Source: Candidatus Sifarchaeum marinoarchaea
GTDB lineage: Archaea; Asgardarchaeota; Sifarchaeia; Borrarchaeales; Borrarchaeaceae
Direction: 5' to 3'
NCBI GenBank assembly: GCA_016294985.1
Contig: JAECRW010000042.1
Coordinates: forward strand, 1 to 11,883
Length of the DNA: 11,883 nucleotides
Shown: one piece after another, positions 5,129 to 11,883 of the stretch
Layout of the letters: the number at the start of each line of letters is the position of its first letter
Position numbering within the stretch: position 1 is the first letter of the stretch
Notes under the pieces: model-generated
The model's input: the letters and a program-made list of their open reading frames with translations, nothing else
What the model was told of the DNA's origin: nothing
The model's database searches: none
Made by a program: the position numbers and the translations under genes

Positions 5129-6940
5129 CTACAAGCCTTTCACTTGAAATATTATTGCACTTCCATTTTCGAATACCTTTTCAAACCTTCCATCGAAATA
5201 TCTTAGTTTGTCCTCTGGAAGTTCTTCTAAAACTACAAATAAGAAACTTGAATTATATTTTTTGATTATTTCTTCAGATTCTTTATACTTCCCTTCACCA
5301 AACACTATATAGCTTTCCTCTATCCTACGTTCGCGTTCATCTTCTCTCGTAAGCGAGTAATATGAAACATAGCCAAGAGCTATTTTGTTTCCTGACAATG
5401 CAGGAATCTTTTTTGAGACATCTTCTGGGGCATAAACAACATGGGAATTTTGTGTATTTTCCGCAAGCCACATTATTGCTTCATATTCATCTCCATCAAC
5501 AATGAAGTGTATTGGTGTCTTTCTTAAATTAAAAATGAAAAAGCCAATAAATTGTGAAGCGGAAAGTCCGATAAGTAAAACAAGTGCAAATAAAACCCGT
5601 GTTTGAAATCTTGTAACTTTCAATCTTTTTAACTTTTCAAAAAAAGGCGTTTTTCTGTGATCATAGGAGATTGAATCCATCTTGAGAAATATATATTCAA
5701 GGCCGAACGGAGCATACATAAAAAGTACAAAAGATAATAGAAATCTTTGACGCGCTAAGACTTGGTATTCAATACCAAACCACTGTAAATATCCAATAAT
5801 CAGGCCCCAAAGGCCCATTATTGAGGTAATACTAAATTTTTGCAACTCCCCTTTTTTGTACTGCCAATACACCCCTAAAATCGCTAACGGAAAGACAAGG
5901 CCAATAGCTTCCAAAGTTTCCCATGGATATGGCCAATCTGGTCTTCCAGAGGGAGTTCTCATTCCCCATCCAGGTTCTGTTGTCTGAGTTTCTAATACCC
6001 ATTGAAGTGACCCACCACCGTATAAATTTAGAAATACAGGTATTGTAACAAATGAACCGATTAAATGCCCGATTAAAAGAATGGAGAATTCTATTGATAT
6101 TTTCTTATCTCGAATAAGTCGAATAAGGAATAAAATGAAATAAACAGCACTAAAACCCAGTGTTGAAAGATGATGAGTTATCATTGCTAATCCGAAAAAG
6201 CCAGCAGAAGCACCAAGATATTTCCAGTCTGTTACTTTCTTTGTCTTTACATAAAAAAGGACACTAAGAATACCAAAGCTGTATGAGAGTTTTGAATTTC
6301 TTTGAGTAAGGAGATTGGATCGTAAATCCCAATATTCATACATTACAAAATTTATCTTATCCTTTACAACTGGGTCAACGTTTAAATTTGTATTTCCGGT
6401 GATAATGCTCACCAAACCTGCTTGGACTGTTGCTCCATTGCTTAATAATATTCCCACTATGCGAATCCATGACAATGAATGCGCAAAAACGGAAAAAAAC
6501 AGAGCTAATCGTGCTTGCTTTTTATTGCTAAATAGTGTGAGGCAAAGTATGTAGAATGTGTAATGATATAGGAATTGGGAAATAATGTTTAGGATATGCT
6601 GAGTCCAAAACGAAGGAATGTTAAGGATCACCCCAATAAGTAAACAGACCACAAAAAACAAAGGCGGCTGGTGTAGTAAGGGCTCTGTGATTTCTGCATT
6701 AGCGGGATCACTAAAAGGATAAATTCTGCCAGTTTGAATCGCTTCAATAATTGCAACCTCGCCCCATGCATCTCCGATCAATCCAACAAAAACATTTGAA
6801 TCTCTTGCTGCAATTACAACCCCAAACATAATTACGATAACAATTAAAATTGAATTAAAAAGTGAAAGGAGAATGGGATTTGTCAGAATTCTAATCCACT
6901 TATTTCGGAAATCATATTCTTCAAAGAGTAGTTTTCCCAT
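5129..6940 (-). CDS. GT-C type membrane glycosyltransferase with C-terminal extracytoplasmic domain
   Basis: This 603-residue protein has an N-terminal membrane helix (about 22-45). A first outer loop follows, with an acidic GDAWGE (56-61) and LHQPP (89-93), matching the Asp/Glu and HxPP positions of GT-C enzymes. Many further hydrophobic segments run to about residue 470. The last 130 residues (from about 475) are soluble and should face outward. GT-C enzymes use polyprenyl-phosphate sugars to glycosylate proteins or lipids outside the membrane. The next gene downstream is a DPM1-like synthase that could make the donor, and upstream lies a PMT-like enzyme. The ATG at 6940 has only a weak ribosome-binding site. 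The 242-bp gap to the upstream gene, with a T-rich terminator-like tract, suggests a promoter of its own. The acceptor is unknown, and no exact family can be named without a search. Confidence 0.8.
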   Translation of the reverse strand: MGKLLFEEYDFRNKWIRILTNPILLSLFNSILIVIVIMFGVVIAARDSNVFVGLIGDAWGEVAIIEAIQTGRIYPFSDPANAEITEPLLHQPPLFFVVCLLIGVILNIPSFWTQHILNIISQFLYHYTFYILCLTLFSNKKQARLALFFSVFAHSLSWIRIVGILLSNGATVQAGLVSIITGNTNLNVDPVVKDKINFVMYEYWDLRSNLLTQRNSKLSYSFGILSVLFYVKTKKVTDWKYLGASAGFFGLAMITHHLSTLGFSAVYFILFLIRLIRDKKISIEFSILLIGHLIGSFVTIPVFLNLYGGGSLQWVLETQTTEPGWGMRTPSGRPDWPYPWETLEAIGLVFPLAILGVYWQYKKGELQKFSITSIMGLWGLIIGYLQWFGIEYQVLARQRFLLSFVLFMYAPFGLEYIFLKMDSISYDHRKTPFFEKLKRLKVTRFQTRVLFALVLLIGLSASQFIGFFIFNLRKTPIHFIVDGDEYEAIMWLAENTQNSHVVYAPEDVSKKIPALSGNKIALGYVSYYSLTREDERERRIEESYIVFGEGKYKESEEIIKKYNSSFLFVVLEELPEDKLRYFDGRFEKVFENGSAIIFQVKGL

Positions 6941-7103
6941 TTTGATATTCTCACTATATAGGCAAGTTCTGATAAATTTCTAAACTTTAAAGGGATTAAT
7001 TATTTAGTTCAAATTTCGTCTAATTCGTCTCTTCAAGTTGTTGCAAGTTAAGGGAACAAACTATTCATAAAATCATAGTTGCGTGTTAAACTTGCGGTTA
7101 TTT

Positions 7104-7130
7104 TGAAAGAAAAAAAGGATAATAAAAAGC
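7104..7130 (-). terminator. T-rich terminator-like tract after the PMT-like gene
   Basis: Read on the minus strand, the region contains T5, then after a short gap T7, then TCTTTC, starting about 50 bp after the PMT-like stop codon. T runs of this kind commonly end archaeal transcripts. If active, it separates the PMT-like gene from the next GT-C gene. Confidence 0.4.
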
Positions 7131-7182
7131 TATTGGCATTACACTGGATGTTAGTATTCTCTTTGCACTGAGAGATAAAGAG

Positions 7183-8247
7183 TCAGGTCCGCATGAATTT
7201 CTTTGAAAATACCTCTAATAATGTCAGAATACCCCGTGCGGCAATTAAGAGAATCACAGGGACTGAGGGAAGGAGATAAAAGATAAATTGTGTAGTTCTT
7301 GGCAATAAGAAGAAAAATCCATATTGAGTCACAAACCACAGTACGGGAAGCATTTCTATGCACTCTAATCTGTTTTTAAGAACCAAGTATGCGACATATA
7401 TACTTACAGGAAGAACTAGAGGATAAAGAAATGGATTGGCTATAGCAATAAGCGCGTTTGCATTTAGATAGAGCGGAAAAGGTTTAATATTGAAAAGCCA
7501 GCCTTCCGGTCGACTAGCAAAAGGATGTTCAGCATTTAGTGCAAAATGCCAAACGAGATAAAATAACGTATAGACAAACCACTTTCCAATCCCTTCAGCA
7601 AGTATGATAGGTAGGACGATAATTAAAAAGATCAATGGAGGAATGATTACAAACCATTGGATAAGTTCCCATTTCCGTATATAGATAAGATAAATCATCA
7701 CTCCACAGATGGAAAATATGGCAGAAAACTTCACACTACAGGCAAGTCCAAAAAGTGCGGCAGATATAAAATATCTTTGATACACAAAGGCAAGAAATGC
7801 ACAAGTAATGAAAAATGCGAGATATATGTCTAACATTGCAATGCATGACATGGCATAGGTAAGCGGGTCAATAAGTAAAAACACTCCACTTAATATGCCC
7901 ACCTTCTCATTATAGACCTTATTACCTATTAAATAAACGAGAGGAGCGATTATACTCCCAAGAAAAGCACCTATAATTCGCCAACCAAAGGAATTGTCAC
8001 CAAAAATAAGAATTCCTAGGCCTATGAGGTATTTCCCAAGAGGTGGGTGAACAAGATTGGGATCATGTCCTGTGTATATGATGGATCTTGCAGCAGTAAC
8101 ATAGTAGATCTCATCAGATATGATGTGCGGCGGATATGCAACTCTAATAATTCTCACGATAAAGGCTATTGTAAATAAAAGAAGTAGTATAAGAAACATC
8201 TTGTGTTTCTGTAAGATGTTGATGAAATAATGAAATTTTAATTCCAT
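7183..8247 (-). CDS. PMT-like dolichyl-phosphate-sugar glycosyltransferase (GT-C)
   Basis: This 354-residue membrane protein has roughly ten hydrophobic segments. The first outer loop holds the catalytic-type DE pair (45-46, SDEIYY) and HPPLGK (67-72), both hallmarks of the PMT family (PF02366). MLDIYLAFF (138-146) matches the conserved RLD-type segment. PMT enzymes move mannose from dolichyl-phosphate-mannose to Ser/Thr of secreted proteins. Archaeal members may use other sugars or acceptors. At 354 residues it is short for the family and has no MIR domain. It ends soon after a segment (RTTQFIFYLLPSVPVIL) usually followed by more membrane helices, so a C-terminal truncation is possible. I found no clear continuation in another frame. 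The ATG is preceded by GGGAG at 6-nt spacing. It is divergent from the PfkB kinase gene and upstream of the other two glycosylation genes. Confidence 0.85.
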   Translation of the reverse strand: MELKFHYFINILQKHKMFLILLLLFTIAFIVRIIRVAYPPHIISDEIYYVTAARSIIYTGHDPNLVHPPLGKYLIGLGILIFGDNSFGWRIIGAFLGSIIAPLVYLIGNKVYNEKVGILSGVFLLIDPLTYAMSCIAMLDIYLAFFITCAFLAFVYQRYFISAALFGLACSVKFSAIFSICGVMIYLIYIRKWELIQWFVIIPPLIFLIIVLPIILAEGIGKWFVYTLFYLVWHFALNAEHPFASRPEGWLFNIKPFPLYLNANALIAIANPFLYPLVLPVSIYVAYLVLKNRLECIEMLPVLWFVTQYGFFFLLPRTTQFIFYLLPSVPVILLIAARGILTLLEVFSKKFMRT

Positions 8248-8357
8248 TTACTTCTCCCAGAAGACTTTGTCCTTATTTGTGTTTCATTCGAGTTTCACAC
8301 TTGGATTCTGTATATTGGATTAATCAACTTGTTTTTTATTTTTGATTGAGAATATCC

Positions 8358-8368
8358 ATATTTATTTG
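8358..8368 (+). promoter_or_regulatory. TATA-like element for the PfkB kinase gene, leaderless start
   Basis: ATATTTATTTG centres about 27 bp before the ATG at 8390. This is the distance expected if transcription begins at or next to the start codon. No usable ribosome-binding site lies before that ATG, in keeping with a leaderless mRNA. This supports 8390 over the upstream TTG at 8342. Confidence 0.45.
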
Positions 8369-8389
8369 ACAATTAAACATTCTCAGGAT

Positions 8390-9340
8390 ATGAACGAAAT
8401 GGTGCACATTATTACGTGTGGAGCGATTAATAGTGACATAAAACTCTTTGTACAAAGATTTCCTAAAACTGGAGAAGAGGTTCCCATAAAAGAGATAGGT
8501 AGAGTTCCTGGAGGAAAGTCAGCGAACGTTGCAGTAGCAGCAGCACGAGTCTCTGATCCGAACGCAGTAGCAATTTTTGGAGGAGTCGGCAATGACGAAA
8601 TCGGAAAAGAGCAAATAAACATATTAAAAAAAGAAGGAGTGGTTACGGACGGAATTAAAATTGTTGATGGTGTTGAATCGGGCCAGGCATACATCGTAAT
8701 AGATGAAAGTGGACAGAATGTAATTCACACACTATTTGGTGCAAATAATAGACTAGATCCACAGGATCTAATAACGACTAATCGTATAAGATTAATTGGA
8801 GAAACGAAAGTAATTGCGATTTCAGATCCTCCTTTGGAAACCGCTGAGATGCTAGCTGAACTTGGCAGTAAATATAATGCAGAAGTCCTTTGGGATCCTG
8901 GTACGAAAGTAATCGAAGGACTACCTGTCCTCTCAAAATGCCTTCGTTTCGTGAATTATCTCTTATTAAATGAAATTGAAGCAGAAACTCTTAGTGGATA
9001 TCAAGATCTGAATAAAGCAACCATTGAAATCTCTAAGATTAATGAAGATATCAAAATAATCTTTAAACAGGGTAAAAATGGATGCACTTATGCACATAAT
9101 CGTGAACTATTAAAGATTCCAGGAATTGATTTACAAAAAATTGGTTTAAATGTAGTTTCAACGGTAGGTTGCGGCGACGCATTTTATGGTGTTTTTGCCG
9201 CATTCCTGAGTATTGGGCATTCTGAAAAAGATGCTTTACTTTATGCAAACGCTGCTGGTGCACTAAATGCTACACGACCTGAGACAAGAGGAAGCCCTAC
9301 TAAACTCAAGCTTGAGACCTTTCTTAAAAGACGAGATTAA
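8390..9340 (+). CDS. PfkB-family sugar or nucleoside kinase
   Basis: The protein is 316 residues from the ATG at 8390, a usual length for ribokinase-like enzymes. The open frame extends to a TTG at 8342, but those extra residues do not look like the family's N-terminus, which begins HIITCGAINSDI. PfkB signature 1 is PGGKSANVAVAAARV, where GG binds the sugar. Signature 2 is STVGCGDAFYG, with Asp263 as the catalytic base in the GCGD anion hole. The family phosphorylates ribose, adenosine, fructose, sugar acids and others with ATP. The sequence alone does not fix the substrate. It is divergent from the PMT-like gene with a 142-bp gap and may share regulation with it, possibly linking sugar phosphorylation to glycan precursor supply. 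It converges with the SSB gene. A codon later, a second ATG (8399) is a minor alternative. Confidence 0.9.
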   Translation: MNEMVHIITCGAINSDIKLFVQRFPKTGEEVPIKEIGRVPGGKSANVAVAAARVSDPNAVAIFGGVGNDEIGKEQINILKKEGVVTDGIKIVDGVESGQAYIVIDESGQNVIHTLFGANNRLDPQDLITTNRIRLIGETKVIAISDPPLETAEMLAELGSKYNAEVLWDPGTKVIEGLPVLSKCLRFVNYLLLNEIEAETLSGYQDLNKATIEISKINEDIKIIFKQGKNGCTYAHNRELLKIPGIDLQKIGLNVVSTVGCGDAFYGVFAAFLSIGHSEKDALLYANAAGALNATRPETRGSPTKLKLETFLKRRD

Positions 9341-9396
9341 GTGAAGTTATATATCTCTTATTGGTCGCTGCTGAACCTTCAAAATAGCAAATCAAA

Positions 9397-9428
9397 AGTG
9401 GAGCCTATTTTTCCACTAAAAAAAGTGG
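9397..9428. terminator. Bidirectional terminator zone with overlapping hairpins
   Basis: AGTGGA (9397-9402), TCCACT (9412-9417) and AGTGG (9424-9428) form two mutually exclusive hairpins sharing the middle arm. T5 lies between the first pair on the plus strand. On the minus strand, T7 lies between the second pair. The zone sits between the convergent PfkB and SSB genes, so it can end both transcripts. Confidence 0.5.
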
Positions 9429-9488
9429 CTTAAACTGTAAAAAACATATAAAAATTGAATTATGAAGTTGATTGACGTTATAATTAAT

Positions 9489-9926
9489 TCAGTATCTGCG
9501 CCTACGATAAGATCTGTCGTCTCGCCCGTAACTTCGTCTTCTATCATATCTCGTATCTTCATACATTTTGTCGGACAAATTGTTTTCTGTATTTGCCGTG
9601 ATGTCTTCATCAATCACTGCCATTGAGCCATATCGCCCAATATTTAGGCGCATATTTCCCTTAAATAGATTGCAGTAGCCGTTTTCGATCTTAATTGTAC
9701 TGTCCACCTCAACTTTTTCGATGTTTTCATTCCACAGAGTTAAGTAAATTGATCCGGTTTCATCACCTACTAAGGCTTCGGTGACTCTATTGATCGAGCC
9801 GTCCCTGCGGCTTGTTACTTCTCTAACTTCGTTTATTTTCACAACTTTTACTTTTACATTGACTTCTCGCGATCTTGGAAATAAATCTCCAACAGAAGTC
9901 TCAGAGCTTCCTCTATCTATAGACAT
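9489..9926 (-). CDS. ssb: Sulfolobus-type single-stranded DNA-binding protein (OB fold)
   Basis: This 145-residue protein begins with the layout of the crenarchaeal SSB: VGDLFP (12-17), then strands of one OB fold (about 22-105) including the segment TEALVGDETGSIYLTLW (49-65) and IENGYCNLFKG (80-90). The aromatic residues that stack on DNA in the Sulfolobus protein correspond here to Trp65, Tyr84 (Trp in Sulfolobus) and Phe88. The last 25 residues are a flexible tail rich in Arg, Tyr and Asp (YDRRRSYGRDDRSYRRRRY), in place of the Gly/Arg then acidic tail of Sulfolobus SSB. It should coat single-stranded DNA in replication and repair, and RNA binding is also possible. The ATG at 9926 has an AGGTGA site at 7-nt spacing. 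A TATA-like TTTAAATTA near 9983-9991 fits a leader of about 35 nt. The gene appears to be monocistronic. Confidence 0.88.
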   Translation of the reverse strand: MSIDRGSSETSVGDLFPRSREVNVKVKVVKINEVREVTSRRDGSINRVTEALVGDETGSIYLTLWNENIEKVEVDSTIKIENGYCNLFKGNMRLNIGRYGSMAVIDEDITANTENNLSDKMYEDTRYDRRRSYGRDDRSYRRRRY

Positions 9927-10157
9927 ATTATTTTCACCTTACTTTATACATTATCTATCAACCAAAGAGTGTCTACTTGGTTAATTTAAAAAATGGAAAA
10001 TTCAATCTTAACTGGAGAATGTCCCCTAAAAAAAAGCCTACCGAATGTTTCCACCTGTCTTCTGCTATCAAACGGCGTTTTTATGTCTTTCTATATTAAT
10101 AGAAAAAATCAAGAAAAAAGAATGCACTATACTTAGTTAAATAAAAATAGAAAATAA

Positions 10158-10177
10158 AAGGATGACCAATCATCCTT
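10158..10177 (-). terminator. Intrinsic-type terminator overlapping the MFS gene stop codon
   Basis: On the minus strand, AAGGATGA and TCATCCTT form a perfect 8-bp stem with a TTGG loop. They are followed by a T-rich run (TTATTTTCTATTTTTATTT). The TGA stop codon of the MFS gene is inside the left arm. It is a bacterial-style hairpin plus U tract, although archaea may need only the T run. Confidence 0.6.
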
Positions 10178-11432
10178 CGAGGTAGATTTTTTTTGCCTTC
10201 TCTGTATCGATCAAATTAGCAGGAATAATTAGTAATATCATGAATAGTGCCACGAGGAAGAATGTACCTTCCATACCAAAGGCTGGAACAACAATCCCTG
10301 CCAACCCACGACCAATCATTGTTCCTATGTTCAAAAATGCCATGTAAAACGCAAACATCACTCCTGCTATTCTTGGAGAAGTAATATCCATGAATACAGC
10401 AATCAATGCAACGCGTCCAAACCCAACAGCCAAGAACAAGAACACCCAGACAAAGTAAAGCTCCATTAGAGTACCCACGAAACTTGAGAGGGTATACCCA
10501 ATCCCAAAACATAGTAATGCGAGCGAAAGCACTTTCTTATGACCAACCTGTCGTATTTTATCTCCAAATAACCAGCCAATAACAGCACCGATTATGGCAA
10601 AGATAGAAGTAACCGCGGCAAATTGTCCAACCTGATAAATAGTTGCACCGAATTTCTGAACCATCCAAGGTTCAAAAAAGAAGTCCGTCATGCCAGAATC
10701 TATGTTATAGAACGCGGCAAAGATTAGTCCCCATATGACAAAGCGTTGGTTGGAAAATATATCCTTTAGGTTATCCTTGCTGAAAAATTCCTTAATATTG
10801 TCAATTGTGACGTCCTTTGCTTCACTAACTTCTCTTTCAGGTGCAAAGATAACAAAGAGGATCGTAATAGTCGATACCAGTGCACCAATAACGAATCCAG
10901 TAACAAAATTGCCTGCCATTAGGATGGATCCAATTCCAAAGCCAGCAAAAAGTGTGCCTAAGTACGACCCAATCCATAGTACCATGCTCAGTAGATTTCT
11001 TTTAGTTGTTTCATTTTCAACGCTTAGAGCATCTACACATGTATCCAACATAGACCATCCAAGATTTTGGAAGAACCAAACTGTGACATAAAGGATTCCA
11101 TTAAACGGATCGATAACAACAAGAAACGGTAATAGGGAAAAATTTAACACACTTCCTAGGATAATGTAAGGTTTTCTCCTTAGATCTCTACCAAGAAGCG
11201 TGATAGAATACTTGTCACTGATAAAACCCCAGATGGGCTTAAATGTCCACGGAATAAATGCTAAAACGGAGTACAACGCTACGATGGTTATATCTAACCC
11301 AATGAACACAATTAAATAGACCGGAAGGAATGCAGAAGTCAAAATTGATGCAATACCCTCAACAAAATAGGTGCTTGAAACTAATGGATAATAGCGTATT
11401 CTTGAAATTGATTCAGAATTCTCTAAAGCCAT
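10170..11432 (-). CDS. MFS transporter, about 12 membrane helices
   Basis: This 420-residue membrane protein has two halves separated by a charged cytoplasmic loop (about 200-228, with EREVSEAKDVTIDNIKEFF). Motif A of the major facilitator superfamily is visible in the first half as GFISDKYSITLLGRDLRRKP (69-88) and again in the second half as GDKIRQVGHKKVL. The FKPIWGFISDKYSI stretch resembles the BT1/folate-biopterin-type branch, but that is only a resemblance. The substrate and direction are not evident. The start at 11432 has no strong ribosome-binding site. The upstream neighbour on the same strand, 92 bp away, is another MFS gene. Family is confident; specificity is unknown. Confidence 0.88.
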   Translation of the reverse strand: MALENSESISRIRYYPLVSSTYFVEGIASILTSAFLPVYLIVFIGLDITIVALYSVLAFIPWTFKPIWGFISDKYSITLLGRDLRRKPYIILGSVLNFSLLPFLVVIDPFNGILYVTVWFFQNLGWSMLDTCVDALSVENETTKRNLLSMVLWIGSYLGTLFAGFGIGSILMAGNFVTGFVIGALVSTITILFVIFAPEREVSEAKDVTIDNIKEFFSKDNLKDIFSNQRFVIWGLIFAAFYNIDSGMTDFFFEPWMVQKFGATIYQVGQFAAVTSIFAIIGAVIGWLFGDKIRQVGHKKVLSLALLCFGIGYTLSSFVGTLMELYFVWVFLFLAVGFGRVALIAVFMDITSPRIAGVMFAFYMAFLNIGTMIGRGLAGIVVPAFGMEGTFFLVALFMILLIIPANLIDTEKAKKIYLEG

Positions 11433-11524
11433 TTTTATCTACCAATAATAATTTCACTGTTTTCTTAAAGATCACACAATGTTTATCTTTTTTAATAGAA
11501 AAATAACGCTACTTAATAATAAAT

Positions 11525-11883
11525 CTATTTGTAGTAAGTATCAACGCCTATTAGCTCTTTTACTTCCCTGTCTGGGATACCGACTATGAGGAAAAAGATG
11601 CCTGCAACGAAAATACATACTGCTGGGATCACAAAACTATAGAGCGGGGCGAATTCTTCCCACATGATGCCTGAAACAATTGGACCTAATGCCCCACCAG
11701 CCATCTTCAAAACATTAAACACGCTTACTGTCCTCCCTCTGAGCTCAATTGATGTGAGGTTCATCATATAGGTTGTACTTGCGTTAAAGATCATTGCACT
11801 ACCAGTGCCGAATATAATACTGGAAACTATAAGAAGAAAAAGTGTATTTTGCGTGCCCAACAGGTAAAAGGAGATTGCAGTAA
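11525..11883 (-). CDS. MFS transporter, C-terminal part (cut by window edge)
   Basis: The reading frame is open from the right edge to TAA at 11525-11527, so only about the last 118 residues are visible and the start lies outside the window. The fragment holds about three to four membrane helices and the segment LTSIELRGRTVSVFNVLKMAGGALGP, typical of the C-terminal half of drug/sugar-type MFS proteins (RG.....N....G..LGP pattern). The last 17 residues after PDREV are hydrophilic and cytoplasmic. A TTG at 11860 is within frame but is not a credible start. It precedes the full-length MFS gene on the same strand, so the pair may be cotranscribed or may be neighbouring paralogues. The sequence match between the two visible parts is not close. 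Confidence 0.8.
   Translation of the reverse strand, partial: TAISFYLLGTQNTLFLLIVSSIIFGTGSAMIFNASTTYMMNLTSIELRGRTVSVFNVLKMAGGALGPIVSGIMWEEFAPLYSFVIPAVCIFVAGIFFLIVGIPDREVKELIGVDTYYK

Noticed and set aside
7151..7363. Minus-strand 70-codon ORF overlapping the end of the PMT-like gene, tested as a frameshifted C-terminus
   Set aside because: Its translation has no membrane-helix pattern continuing the PMT-like protein, so a frameshift is not supported.
8342..8389. Upstream TTG start for the PfkB kinase
   Set aside because: The added residues do not match the family N-terminus and would lie inside the probable TATA region.
9993..10136. 47-codon plus-strand ORF between the SSB and MFS genes
   Set aside because: It has no ribosome-binding site, its nearest TATA-like sequence is too close and better explained as the SSB promoter on the other strand, and the protein has no recognisable feature.

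Overview
The window looks archaeal and most likely comes from an Asgard archaeon. The evidence is a truncated Ras/Rab-like small GTPase with a P-loop and a WDFGGE switch II motif, a Sulfolobus-type single-stranded DNA-binding protein, a dolichyl-phosphate sugar/PMT-type glycosylation set, AT-rich TATA-like elements, and Shine-Dalgarno sites in front of some genes but not others. This placement rests on motifs read by eye. No rRNA or other taxonomic marker is present.

Layout. Positions 1-351 (minus) hold the N-terminal 117 codons of the small GTPase, whose N-terminal extension carries an exact 51-bp tandem duplication. Positions 352-815 are non-coding. Positions 816-2855 (plus) are an IS-like unit: a small gene of unknown function split by an in-frame TGA, then a 510-residue TnpB-family protein with no zinc ribbon and with His where the third RuvC acid is expected. 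The tnpB stop codon lies next to a strong hairpin. Positions 2856-3356 hold two 61-bp direct repeats around TATA-like cores, a 43-codon ORF and a T-rich terminator-like tract. Positions 3357-4301 (plus) encode an amidohydrolase-2 family enzyme.

Positions 4328-8247 (minus) form a glycosylation cluster. In transcription order it contains a PMT-like GT-C enzyme, a larger GT-C enzyme with an extracytoplasmic C-terminal domain, and a DPM1-like GT2 synthase. Together they could make a polyprenyl-phosphate sugar in the cytoplasm and transfer it outside the membrane. A PfkB sugar/nucleoside kinase (8390-9340, plus) is divergent from the PMT gene and may share its regulatory region. It converges with the SSB gene (9489-9926, minus) over a hairpin-rich terminator zone. 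Two consecutive MFS transporter genes on the minus strand (10170-11432, and 11525 to beyond the right edge) close the window.

The points that most deserve a second look are the tandem duplication in the GTPase, the interrupted companion gene of the atypical TnpB, and the paired 61-bp promoter-like repeats in front of the 43-codon ORF. I found no CRISPR array, no rRNA and no tRNA.
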